Below are positions 51,388-58,631 of a stretch of DNA of 64,000 nucleotides, one piece after another. The position numbers and the translations under genes were made by a program. The notes below the pieces were generated by a model. That model made no database searches. It was not told the origin of the DNA and saw only the letters and a program-made list of their open reading frames with translations. The DNA is from Chloroflexota bacterium (GTDB taxonomy: Bacteria > Chloroflexota > Anaerolineae > UBA4142 > SHND01). Within the stretch, counting starts at the first letter, position 1. Each line of letters starts with the position of its first letter. Location of the stretch: NCBI GenBank assembly GCA_016209205.1, contig JACQWQ010000031.1, positions 62,001 through 126,000 of the forward strand, written 5' to 3'.

Positions 51388-53931
51388 CTAGACTGCCCCC
51401 CGTCGCAGCTGAGCTTGCACGAATGCTTCTTCCTCCGCGCGCGTCTTGAGCACACCATCCAGCCGTTGCGCGCGCAGGCCGCTCAGAATTTCCCTAAAGG
51501 CAGGTCCCGGTGTCAGTCCCAATTGCTTGAGATCATTGCCGTTGAGTGCGGGTTGAACTTGCCGCCACTCGGCGCGATAGTGGTCTACGTACGCCTGGGC
51601 GGACGTGGAGTCGGTGGCAATCGCGAACACGGCGAGCGCCGCATCGTCGAATCGTTCCAACGTCTCGACCACGCGACTCGGCGTCAGGTTTGGATTGTTC
51701 AACTGGCGTTCCAGCAAACGCAGGGTCACTACCTGTACGAGAATTTCACTTTCTCCATTCGACAGTCTCAAACGTCTGGATAACGCGCGCACTTCGGAGG
51801 TGCGCAGGCGATACGCCAAGACGCCCAGGTACAAGATGGGGGTTGGCGGATGGGACGCGCGCAAGTTTTGAAATTTCTGCGCGAGCCATGCGTCGGCTTT
51901 GAGATTGGGTTGAATGCGTTCCAGCACCCCAAGGGCTTGCAAGCGAATCAGCGCCCGTTCGGGTTCTTGTTCGTTGCAGATCAAATCGAGCTCGTTGCAC
52001 AGGCGTTGTCCGCTGACCTGCGCGAGCAAATTGCGCGCGTCGTCAATCAACTGCGCGGTGCGCGCTTCGATGGTAAAACCAAAGCGCTGCTCGAAACGCA
52101 CCGCGCGCAAAATGCGTGTCGGGTCTTCGATAAACGAGAGATTGTGCAAGACGCGAATCAGCCCGCGATTGAGGTCGTGCTCGCCGCCGTACGGGTCGAG
52201 CAGCGTGCCGTACCGTTCCGGATCGAGACACAATGCCATCGCGTTGATCGTAAAGTCGCGACGGTGCAAATCGAGTTTGATCGAGCTGCGTTCCACATCG
52301 GGCAGCGCGGAAGGGTATTCGTAAAACTCGGTGCGCGCGGTGGCAAAGTCGAGGTGCAGTTTGTCCTTTTCGTCCACCAGCCAAATCGCGGTGCCAAAAC
52401 GCGCGTGCGTGTGGACGCGCCCGCCGTATTGGTCGGCAAGCCGTTGGGCGAGATGAATCGCGTCGCCTTCGACGACCAGATCGAGGTCGAGATTCGCTTG
52501 CCCGATCAACAAATCGCGCACAAAGCCGCCGACCAGATAGGTCGAATACCCCAAACTGCGCGCGAGCTGTGCGGCGCTCTGCACCATGGATAACAGATCG
52601 CGCGGCAGCGCGCGTTCCAAACGCGCGGCAAATTCGGCATTGCGCGCGGGGCGCGCAGTTTCGGTGTATAGTTTCAACAGATCCGTGCGCGTGACGATGC
52701 CTACAATGCTGCCATCTTGCACGACGGGCAGCTGCCCCAGCCCGTAACGAGTCATCACCCGCTGCAGATGTTCCACCGAATCTTCGGGCGTCACCGAAAC
52801 GGCGGCGGACATGAAACGCGCCACGGGCAATTTGTGTAATTTATGATGCAGCGCGCGGTCAATTTCGCGGCGTGTCAAAACCCCCGCCAGTTTCTTTTTG
52901 TTGACGACCGGAAACCCTTCGTGACCCCAACGGCGCGCTTGCTCCGCCGCCTGTGCAATCGTCATGTCGGGCTGCAAGACACGCACGCCGTACGACATGA
53001 TGTCCTGGACGGTCGTTTGCGGGTGAATGTGTTCTTGCAGCAGCGCCAGTAATTTTTTCTGTTGAGTTTTTAAACCGCGCGAGTGAATCAACGCCGCGGC
53101 GGCGGTCGCGTGTCCGCCCCCCCCAAAGGCGCGCGCGATCTCTGCCACATCCACCGCTTCGGATTTGCTGCGTGCGACGAGCTGAATCTGCGCGCCCATT
53201 TGCACGAGCAAAAAGAGCGCGGACGGATCGTGCAATTGCATCAACTGTTGCGCCAGCGTCGAAATTTCTTCGACGTACTCTTGGACGCGCACGGCGGCAA
53301 TCACCACCGTTTGTCCGCCGATTTCGTGCGTCTCGGCGCGTTTGAGCAATTGATTGTACAACGCGCGTTGGTCGGCGGCAAGCGGCTGGTGCAAAAATTC
53401 GCCGAGGAGGTCGAACGATACGCCGTGCTCGACCAAATACGCGACGGCTTGTAAATCACGCGGGGTGGTATCAATGTAGGTCAGCGAACCGGTGTCTTCG
53501 TAAATACCGAGCGCGAGCAGGGTCGTTTCCAAGCGCGACAGCGGCAGATTTTTTTCGCGCAGCGTTTCGACCAGGAGCGTCGTCGTCGCGCCGGTCTCGC
53601 CGCCGCTGTAGGTGGTGCGTTCGTCGAGCGGGCGCGCGAGCGGGTGATGATCCAAAATGTGGACGAGGGGCGCGTCGGTCAAGCCGCGCGCCGAGGGCAG
53701 CGTTTGCGTGTCTACTAACAGCACGCTTTTGAAGCGGCGACGCGGAGCTTGTTCCTGCAAGACAAACGGAAAGGGGTCGCCGTACAGCGTGAGGAAATCG
53801 CGGACGTTGCGATTCAATCGGCGCGGCAGCAGCGCGACGGCGCTGGGATACAGCTTCTTGGCGGCAGCCAGTGAAGCGACGGCGTCAAAATCGGCGTTTT
53901 CGTGTGTGAGAATCGCGTCCACACCCGCCAT
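51388..53931 (-). CDS. DHH phosphoesterase-CBS-CBS-polyA polymerase/CCA-transferase head fusion
   Basis: An 847-aa multi-domain protein, starting at MAGVDAILTHENADFD. Residues 1-325 carry a DHH/DHHA1 phosphoesterase (ILDHHPLARP, GGGGHATAAAA). Two CBS domains (about 335-450) follow, and then a class II nucleotidyltransferase/polyA polymerase head (YLVGGFVRDLLIGQANLDLDLVVEG, RRDFTINAMA). This order (DHH-CBS-CBS-PolyA_pol) is known from several bacterial lineages. The CBS pair probably senses adenine nucleotides. Roles proposed for the family are oligoribonucleotide cleavage and CCA addition or tRNA repair. A GTG start at 54054 is possible but adds 41 unconserved residues. It is immediately followed by the REC-GGDEF gene. 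Confidence 0.92.
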   Translation of the reverse strand: MAGVDAILTHENADFDAVASLAAAKKLYPSAVALLPRRLNRNVRDFLTLYGDPFPFVLQEQAPRRRFKSVLLVDTQTLPSARGLTDAPLVHILDHHPLARPLDERTTYSGGETGATTTLLVETLREKNLPLSRLETTLLALGIYEDTGSLTYIDTTPRDLQAVAYLVEHGVSFDLLGEFLHQPLAADQRALYNQLLKRAETHEIGGQTVVIAAVRVQEYVEEISTLAQQLMQLHDPSALFLLVQMGAQIQLVARSKSEAVDVAEIARAFGGGGHATAAAALIHSRGLKTQQKKLLALLQEHIHPQTTVQDIMSYGVRVLQPDMTIAQAAEQARRWGHEGFPVVNKKKLAGVLTRREIDRALHHKLHKLPVARFMSAAVSVTPEDSVEHLQRVMTRYGLGQLPVVQDGSIVGIVTRTDLLKLYTETARPARNAEFAARLERALPRDLLSMVQSAAQLARSLGYSTYLVGGFVRDLLIGQANLDLDLVVEGDAIHLAQRLADQYGGRVHTHARFGTAIWLVDEKDKLHLDFATARTEFYEYPSALPDVERSSIKLDLHRRDFTINAMALCLDPERYGTLLDPYGGEHDLNRGLIRVLHNLSFIEDPTRILRAVRFEQRFGFTIEARTAQLIDDARNLLAQVSGQRLCNELDLICNEQEPERALIRLQALGVLERIQPNLKADAWLAQKFQNLRASHPPTPILYLGVLAYRLRTSEVRALSRRLRLSNGESEILVQVVTLRLLERQLNNPNLTPSRVVETLERFDDAALAVFAIATDSTSAQAYVDHYRAEWRQVQPALNGNDLKQLGLTPGPAFREILSGLRAQRLDGVLKTRAEEEAFVQAQLRRGAV

Positions 53932-54079
53932 TCTACTTGGGATGCCGCGCGCGCGCAAGATACGATCAGATCGCAGGATCGGGCGAATAGAATTCGCGCC
54001 AACAACAACACCAAGTCGCTCTACAGCGACTGGCATCCCAAAAGTGTGACGCACACTCTCAGATCGCCCTCTATGGTGT

Positions 54080-54085
54080 TATAAT
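54080..54085 (+). promoter_or_regulatory. -10 box (TATAAT) for the antitoxin-PIN pair
   Basis: TATAAT in gttataattt, 21 bp before the antitoxin ATG at 54107, and ggaggt between them. The imperfect palindrome gtgtgacgcacac (about 54043-54055) just upstream may be an operator. Confidence 0.5.
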
Positions 54086-54106
54086 TTGAAAGATGGAGGT
54101 GCTGTG

Positions 54107-54343
54107 ATGAGCGATCAAATGGCTGCTCAACTGTACGCCGAGTTACAGGAAATTCGGACGCTGCTGATCCAAGTCCAGATGGAAGTGGAGAGGTTGACAC
54201 GTCAATTGAATCAGGAATTGGAACAGCCCAAGACGTACACGCTCTCATCCCTTGTAGGGTTGGGTGCGAGCGGATTGACGGACGTTTCAGAAAGGCACGA
54301 TGAATACGTCGGAGAAGCGATCTTGAATGAATATATTCGTTGA
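54107..54343 (+). CDS. Antitoxin of a PIN-type toxin-antitoxin pair
   Basis: A 78-aa protein. It opens with a helical region (AQLYAELQEIRTLLIQVQME) and ends with the short linear stretch YVGEAILNEYIR that is typical of VapB-like neutralising tails. ggaggt lies 7 bp before the ATG and a TATAAT lies 21 bp before it. Its stop overlaps the PIN gene start by 17 bp, so the toxin is translated with it. No DNA-binding domain is obvious. Since the toxin is broken, this gene is probably a surviving antitoxin. Confidence 0.75.
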   Translation: MSDQMAAQLYAELQEIRTLLIQVQMEVERLTRQLNQELEQPKTYTLSSLVGLGASGLTDVSERHDEYVGEAILNEYIR

Positions 54344-54842
54344 TACGGGTGCATTTTTTGCCCTTGCGGATTCGACAGACACACACCATCATCATGCAAG
54401 CGAATACACTCGGATGATGGAAAAACAGAATCGTTTTGTTACGAGATGGTCAGCCCGCAGGGGCTGTATGGGCTCAGGACTGTCATATCGAACGGAGTGA
54501 GATATCTCGCTCCGCTCGATATGACAAGTCCTGTGCAGCAGCTATGTGGTTATTGAAGCATGGCTTCTCATCCGTAACAAAATCGGTTATCACCCTGCCT
54601 TGGAATTTCTGGAACGAATTCGAGGCGGTGCTGTACAGATCGTAGAGATTTCTGCGCTGGATCTAGAGAAATCTGCCCAAATCCTTGCCTCGTATCAAGA
54701 CCAACCGTTCAGTTTGGTAGATGCCGTGAGTTTTGTGGTGATGGAACGAATGAATGTCACTCATGCATTTACATTTGACGCGCATTTTCGCGTTTATCGC
54801 TTTGGAGCAAAGCGTGAGCGTGGTTTTACCGTCGTTCCATAA
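54327..54842 (+). pseudogene. PIN-domain toxin (VapC-like) interrupted by a MITE
   Basis: The 5' part (MNIFVDTGAFFALADSTD) and 3' part (VVIEAWLLIRNKIG, FSLVDAVSFVVMERMN, THAFTFDAHFRVYRFG) are a normal PIN toxin in one frame, and together keep the four acidic residues (Asp near position 6, Glu in IEAW, Asp in SLVDA, Asp in TFDAH). A 98-bp MITE (54442-54539) sits between them and brings an in-frame stop about 57 codons after the start. Without the element the gene would be about 138 codons. The toxin is therefore inactive in this strain. Confidence 0.9.
54442..54539. mobile_element. MITE family A (98 bp) inside the PIN gene
   Basis: Begins cgagatggtcagcccgcagg, contains inverted arms ggactgtcatatcga and tcgatatgacaagtcc around agatatct, and ends gtgcagc. 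The other copy is 27854-27978. Non-coding, and it keeps the gene frame (99 bases with its duplicated base or bases), so the break is caused by the stop it carries. Confidence 0.85.
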
Positions 54843-54852
54843 AATCACTGAC

Positions 54853-55502
54853 GTGACCGACATTTTTTACGACCTTGAAACCAAAGGGCCTGGTGCGAAT
54901 GCCACAAGGAACAGATATTCTATCGCGCGGATGGTTTGGGCGACGCGTTGGGCGCCCACGACCACATTATTGGTTTCAGCATCAAACAGTTTGACAATAC
55001 GGTGGTGGCGTACAATTATTTCGCCGCGCGCGCCGAAACGCCGCCGCTCAAACAAGTCAAACGCGCCTCCCCGCGCACGAAGGCGGATGCGCAACCAGAA
55101 TGGGATTCGCCCGAAGCTTTGAAATGTTTCCTCGACGCGCGCAGTCTGGATTTGCAGATTGATCTGGAAGGGCGGGTTGGTTACCGGCTCGCGCTCAATG
55201 CGTTGGCGCAAGGGACCTTACGGCGCGAAAAAGAAGGCACTGCTGCGCGCGCCGTGATTTGGTATCGGTTGGCTGCACAGTTGAAACAAAAATACGCCTA
55301 CGCGCTGCGGGAGGCAAATGACCCCGAAGGCGCAGACCGCGCGCAAGAATTGGGCGCGTATTATCAAAAGCGCCTGGAACACTATTGCGCGACGGACGTA
55401 CAGCTGGTGCGTCAAATTTTTGAATATGGGGTGAAAAATCGGCGCGTCTTTTTTCTCGGTTTCGAGGGCGAGCGTAGAAATATCCGGGTAGATTGGCGCT
55501 AG
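54853..55502 (+). pseudogene. DEDD exonuclease domain (RNase H-like), frameshifted
   Basis: The beginning reads VTDIFYDLETKG (catalytic D-x-E) in one frame; the rest reads in another frame from about 54900 (QIFYRADGLGDALGAHDHII, VAYNYF, RLALNALAQGTL). It ends LEHYCATDVQLVRQIFEYG and NIRVDWR, where the final catalytic Asp is TD. The pattern matches the helicase-associated exonuclease domain (PF13482-like) of bacteria. A single-base change near 54890-54898 can rejoin the two. So it is either a pseudogene or a sequencing error. The start is a GTG 10 bp after the PIN stop, with no good Shine-Dalgarno. Confidence 0.65.
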
Positions 55503-55959
55503 ACGTTTTGCAGATGGCGGGATGTTCCCGCCGTCTTTTTTCTGCGTGGGTCTGCGTCACGATTTTGGGTAAGGCACTGCTCGCGTTGGATGGCGCGGCG
55601 CGCGTTGGATTTGTAATCCAGCGCACTCGGCGTGGATTACAAATCCACGCGAGCAGTAGCTTACTCGGCGTGGATTACAAATCCACGCGAGCAGTAGCTT
55701 ACTCGGCGTGGATTGCAAATCCACGCGAGCAGTAGCTTACTCGGCGTGGATTGCAAATCCACGCGAGCAGTAGCTTACTCGGCGTGGATTACAAATCCAC
55801 GCGAGCAGTAGCTTACTCGGCGTGGATTGCAAATCCACGCGAGCAGTAGCTTTCCATGCGGGCAATAGCTTGCAACCAGCAACGCCCAAAAAATGACGCA
55901 CACCCATTCCGCGTGGGTATTTCGGAAAAAACGCGGGGCTAGGTATAATCTCGCCTTGT
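55503..55959. repeat. 38-bp tandem hairpin array (six units) and flanks
   Basis: Units start at 55628, 55666, 55704, 55742, 55780 and 55818. Each holds cggcgtggatt-aca/gca-aatccacgcg, a 10-bp stem with a 3-nt loop, followed by agcagtagcttact. Upstream (55590-55627) is a degenerate inverted unit (ggatttgtaatcca). There are no unique spacers, so it is not a CRISPR array. 55860-55943 holds only a short GC-rich stretch. Confidence 0.85.
55944..55949 (+). promoter_or_regulatory. -10 box for a leaderless hypothetical gene
   Basis: TATAAT ends 10 nt before the ATG at 55960, so transcription should start at or next to the start codon. Confidence 0.55.
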
Positions 55960-56388
55960 ATGTCGCGTAAATTCAAGTCGCGCCGCGTGACTCTGACCAT
56001 TTTGTTGGTCTTGTGGTTGAGCGTTCAACCCATCGTCATTGGCGTTTCCCCCGCGTGGGGTTTTGTGTTGCCGCATGGCCACATCACGAACGGCGTGATG
56101 ACAAACGCGGATTGGCAAGCCCACGCGCGCGAGCACCGGCTCGGTTCGCCGAGCGGCGTACTTTATGCGGCGCGATGTGATGGCACGGGCGTCAAGGATA
56201 CCAGCCCGATTCTTGCCTCGCTTACCGCTGCCCAAGGGCTGCTGGCGGTCTTGGCCTTTGACGCCACAGCGCAAAACCGCGTGCTTGAAATTCCCGCGCC
56301 CGGGATGCGCTCGGCGCGATTGATGCTACACGTATTCTCTGTACACGAAATGTTTTTTTCACCTCTGCATCCTCCGCCCAATGTCTAA
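55960..56388 (+). CDS. Hypothetical exported protein
   Basis: A 142-aa protein with an N-terminal signal peptide or signal anchor (RRVTLTILLVLWLSVQPIVI). The mature part contains no recognised motif and ends in a His/Phe-rich tail. It lies upstream of the CopC cluster on the same strand, 63 bp before the next gene. The start codon is directly preceded by a -10 box, which suggests a leaderless mRNA. I cannot assign a function, and it might be non-functional. Confidence 0.55.
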   Translation: MSRKFKSRRVTLTILLVLWLSVQPIVIGVSPAWGFVLPHGHITNGVMTNADWQAHAREHRLGSPSGVLYAARCDGTGVKDTSPILASLTAAQGLLAVLAFDATAQNRVLEIPAPGMRSARLMLHVFSVHEMFFSPLHPPPNV

Positions 56389-56451
56389 CCCCGCGTTAAT
56401 CTGCTTGCCGTAAGATCAGGGAATGAATCAATTCATAACGGAGGAATTTTC

Positions 56452-57078
56452 GTGAGAAAAATAATCGCGCTCATCGGCGGCGCGCTGGCGCTGCTCGCGC
56501 TCGTTGCCATCACAGGTGTGCCTGCCGCGTACGCCCATGCCGAAATCACCAGCTGTGTCCCGCCGCTTAACGGCGCGGTCGAGACTGCACCGGACAAGCT
56601 GGTCTGCAAAGCTTCGGAAGCGCTGGACCCCAAAGGTTCGTCGCTGAGTGTTTTTGACGCGACGGGGATGCAAGTGGACAAGGGGGATTCGGCGGTAGAT
56701 TTGGATGATCCCGACCGCGTGACCATTTCTGTTTCGCTCGACACGGGCATGATGAAAGACGGCGCCTATACGGTGAAATGGAAAACGCTCTCGTCAGAAG
56801 ACAATGATGAAGCAAGCGGCGAATTCAAATTCACGGTTGGGTACGGTGCGCAAGCTACGGTGACGCCTGAAGCGACTCAAGCGCCCGAACCGACCAAGTC
56901 ACCCGAACCGACCAACGCGCCTGAACCTACAGCGGCTCCGACCGCGGATGCCGGTGCTCCGACCACGCTGCCTGCAACCGGAAACGACGCGAATTTCGCG
57001 TGGTACGGTTTGCTTGCGCTGGTGGGCGCGTTGATGTTGGGCGCAGGCGTATTGGCTGAAAGGCGCGCGCGACGCTAG
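56452..57078 (+). CDS. CopC-domain protein with a C-terminal LPxTG-type anchor
   Basis: A 208-aa exported protein: signal peptide (1-28), a CopC-like beta-sandwich domain with HAEITSCVPPLNGAV (about 29-127), a Pro/Thr/Glu linker of PEPT repeats (about 135-170), and a sorting-like tail, LPATGND, then a hydrophobic segment and RRARR. CopC binds copper in the periplasm of proteobacteria. In this protein the second Cys and the His at the mature N-terminus may be ligands. The GTG start lies 7 bp after cggagg. LPxTG anchoring would need a sortase, which is not in the window. This is the first gene of a copper-type cluster that runs to 61550. Confidence 0.85.
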   Translation: MRKIIALIGGALALLALVAITGVPAAYAHAEITSCVPPLNGAVETAPDKLVCKASEALDPKGSSLSVFDATGMQVDKGDSAVDLDDPDRVTISVSLDTGMMKDGAYTVKWKTLSSEDNDEASGEFKFTVGYGAQATVTPEATQAPEPTKSPEPTNAPEPTAAPTADAGAPTTLPATGNDANFAWYGLLALVGALMLGAGVLAERRARR

Positions 57079-57234
57079 AGCGAATTCCGAATTGGTGCAA
57101 GGGATATGTTAGAGCGCAGTTGGACTGCGCGTTGGCGGACGGCAGTCTGCAATGCGCGCTGATGCATCGGACGAACTGCGTCCGCTTCATCGGATGCATT
57201 GCCACTGCCTTTCAACAATCAGGAATTCGCTCTA
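57076..57234. mobile_element. MITE family B (TA-flanked, 159 bp), copy 2
   Basis: Ends tagagcgaattccgaattg and caatcaggaattcgctcta are near-perfect inverted repeats bounded by TA. The left end starts 2 bp before the end of the CopC gene's stop. The interior (about 57115-57205) contains palindromic gcgcagttggactgcgc and gatgcatcgg/ccgatgcatc-like parts, and no gene. Confidence 0.8.
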
Positions 57235-57251
57235 GTCATCATGGGAACACC

Positions 57252-57281
57252 GACGCGGGAGAGCATCTACTCTCCCGCGTC
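57252..57281 (+). terminator. 12-bp hairpin (gacgcgggagag / ctctcccgcgtc)
   Basis: Perfect stem with a 6-nt loop. No T-run follows on either strand, so termination is uncertain. It lies 12 bp before the next ATG. Confidence 0.4.
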
Positions 57282-57292
57282 TCTGCCGCGTA

Positions 57293-57538
57293 ATGTATAT
57301 ACAAGACTCTCCACCACTCGGTTCTTTTGCCCCCCCTACCGCGCACGGTGGATTGTTGACGGGGCATTGGGAATTTGATCTCGCGCTGTTGAGTTTGCTG
57401 CTTGCAGTGTTCGCCTATTCTTTTCTTGTGCCCGAAGATGCGCCGCGCGGCGCGGGGCGCGTTGTGATTCAAGGGGTCGCGCTATTTTTCTTTGTCGGCG
57501 CGCTCGTGTTGGCGGTCGTGGGGTTTCGTAATTTGTGA
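57293..57538 (+). CDS. Small membrane protein
   Basis: An 81-aa protein with two hydrophobic helices (LALLSLLLAVFAYSFLV and VALFFFVGALVLAVVGF). It has no recognised family. It lies between the CopC-LPxTG gene and another small exported protein in the copper-type cluster, which suggests an accessory role. A ribosome-binding site is not evident. Confidence 0.6.
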   Translation: MYIQDSPPLGSFAPPTAHGGLLTGHWEFDLALLSLLLAVFAYSFLVPEDAPRGAGRVVIQGVALFFFVGALVLAVVGFRNL

Positions 57539-57580
57539 GAAGGAAATTGACCAACAGAATCAACAGAAGGAATTTTGTGC

Positions 57581-58048
57581 ATGAAGAAATTGTGCGTGTT
57601 CGTATTGACGATAGGGTGGATGGCAAGTGTTTTGCCCGTGAGCGCGCAAGCGCAGGCGTCCATTCAAATCGTCAAGCCCGGCGACCGGCGCAATGTCGCG
57701 TTGGGCGAGTTGGAGGTCACCGTTGCCATTACGGGCGCAAATGTAGGTGACGGATATTCGTGGCAAATTTTTATTGATGGTGTGCCGCAGTCCATCGTGC
57801 ATAATACACTGACGACGCGCGTGAGGATGGACAAACCAACCGGTCCGCGTCGTCTCAAAGCGGTGCTGTACGATCCACAAGGCAGTGAGATTGCCGCAAA
57901 CGAGATTTTGGTTTTGGCGGCGCCGGTCGAAAATCACGATCCGGTGTTTAATCGCGCGTGGTTTACGCCGTTCATGGCGGTGTTCACGGTTGCGATTCTT
58001 GCCCTCATTCTGCTAGGATTGCGCGTGCGTCCGCGAGCTGCTGCATGA
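57581..58048 (+). CDS. Exported protein with a C-terminal membrane anchor
   Basis: A 155-aa protein with a signal peptide (KKLCVFVLTIGWMASVLPVSA), a beta-rich domain (IQIVKPGDRRNVALGELEVT to VLAAPVENHD) and a C-terminal transmembrane helix (FMAVFTVAILALILLGL) with a basic tail. The domain resembles CopC/YtkA-type immunoglobulin-like folds. The stop overlaps the next start (ATGA), so they are coupled. agaagga lies 8 bp before the ATG. Confidence 0.7.
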   Translation: MKKLCVFVLTIGWMASVLPVSAQAQASIQIVKPGDRRNVALGELEVTVAITGANVGDGYSWQIFIDGVPQSIVHNTLTTRVRMDKPTGPRRLKAVLYDPQGSEIAANEILVLAAPVENHDPVFNRAWFTPFMAVFTVAILALILLGLRVRPRAAA

Positions 58049-58605
58049 ACAAAATCGTCGCTTGTTTCGTTCTCACGCTGATCTTTGTGTCCACAGCGGA
58101 CAGCGTTTTCGCTCACGCCGCGGTGGTGGCTTGCGCGCCGCGTATTGGCGCAAATCTGGCTCAGCCGCCGTCACAAATCGTTTGTCAATTTGACCAGCCG
58201 CTCGATCCCGCCAAGTCGTCGTTAAAGGTTACAGCGCCGAACGGTCAGCAGGTGGACAAAAACGATGTGCGCCTGTTTGAAGGCGACCGCTACAGCATTG
58301 TCGTTTCGCTCGACGCGTCAAAAATGTCGCCCGGAATTTATACGGTGCAATGGAGTGTGACCGACCCAACCGACAATGTCGAAACCAGTGGCACGGTTCA
58401 GTTTGGCATCAATACGGTCGTGCCGCCGACGCCGACGGTTGTCTTGCCGGGGCAAGTGATTCTCACGCCGGATGCACCGGTAAATACTGTCGCGTCCAAC
58501 AGCTCGACCGATTTGATTTCGCGCTTTCTCATCGGACTGGGCGTGATACTGTTGGTTGTGATGGGCATATTGTATTGGCGCACGCGCCAAAGCGAAGGTT
58601 TTTGA
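58045..58605 (+). CDS. CopC-domain protein with a C-terminal anchor
   Basis: A 186-aa exported protein: signal peptide (to about 23), a CopC-like domain beginning HAAVVACAPRIGANL and ending DNVETSGTVQFGI (about 24-125), a short linker and a C-terminal hydrophobic segment (FLIGLGVILLVVMGIL) followed by RTRQ. It is the second CopC module of the cluster. The start overlaps the previous stop (ATGA at 58045-58048). The N-terminal His after signal cleavage (AHAAV) matches the copper-ligand position of CopC. Confidence 0.82.
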   Translation: MNKIVACFVLTLIFVSTADSVFAHAAVVACAPRIGANLAQPPSQIVCQFDQPLDPAKSSLKVTAPNGQQVDKNDVRLFEGDRYSIVVSLDASKMSPGIYTVQWSVTDPTDNVETSGTVQFGINTVVPPTPTVVLPGQVILTPDAPVNTVASNSSTDLISRFLIGLGVILLVVMGILYWRTRQSEGF

Positions 58606-58631
58606 CAGGATATAAAAGGTGAGATGACGGC

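Noticed and set aside
55628-55855. Regular 38-bp repeats that look like a CRISPR array
   Set aside because: The interval between hairpins is the same sequence in every unit, so there are no unique spacers, and no cas genes are near.
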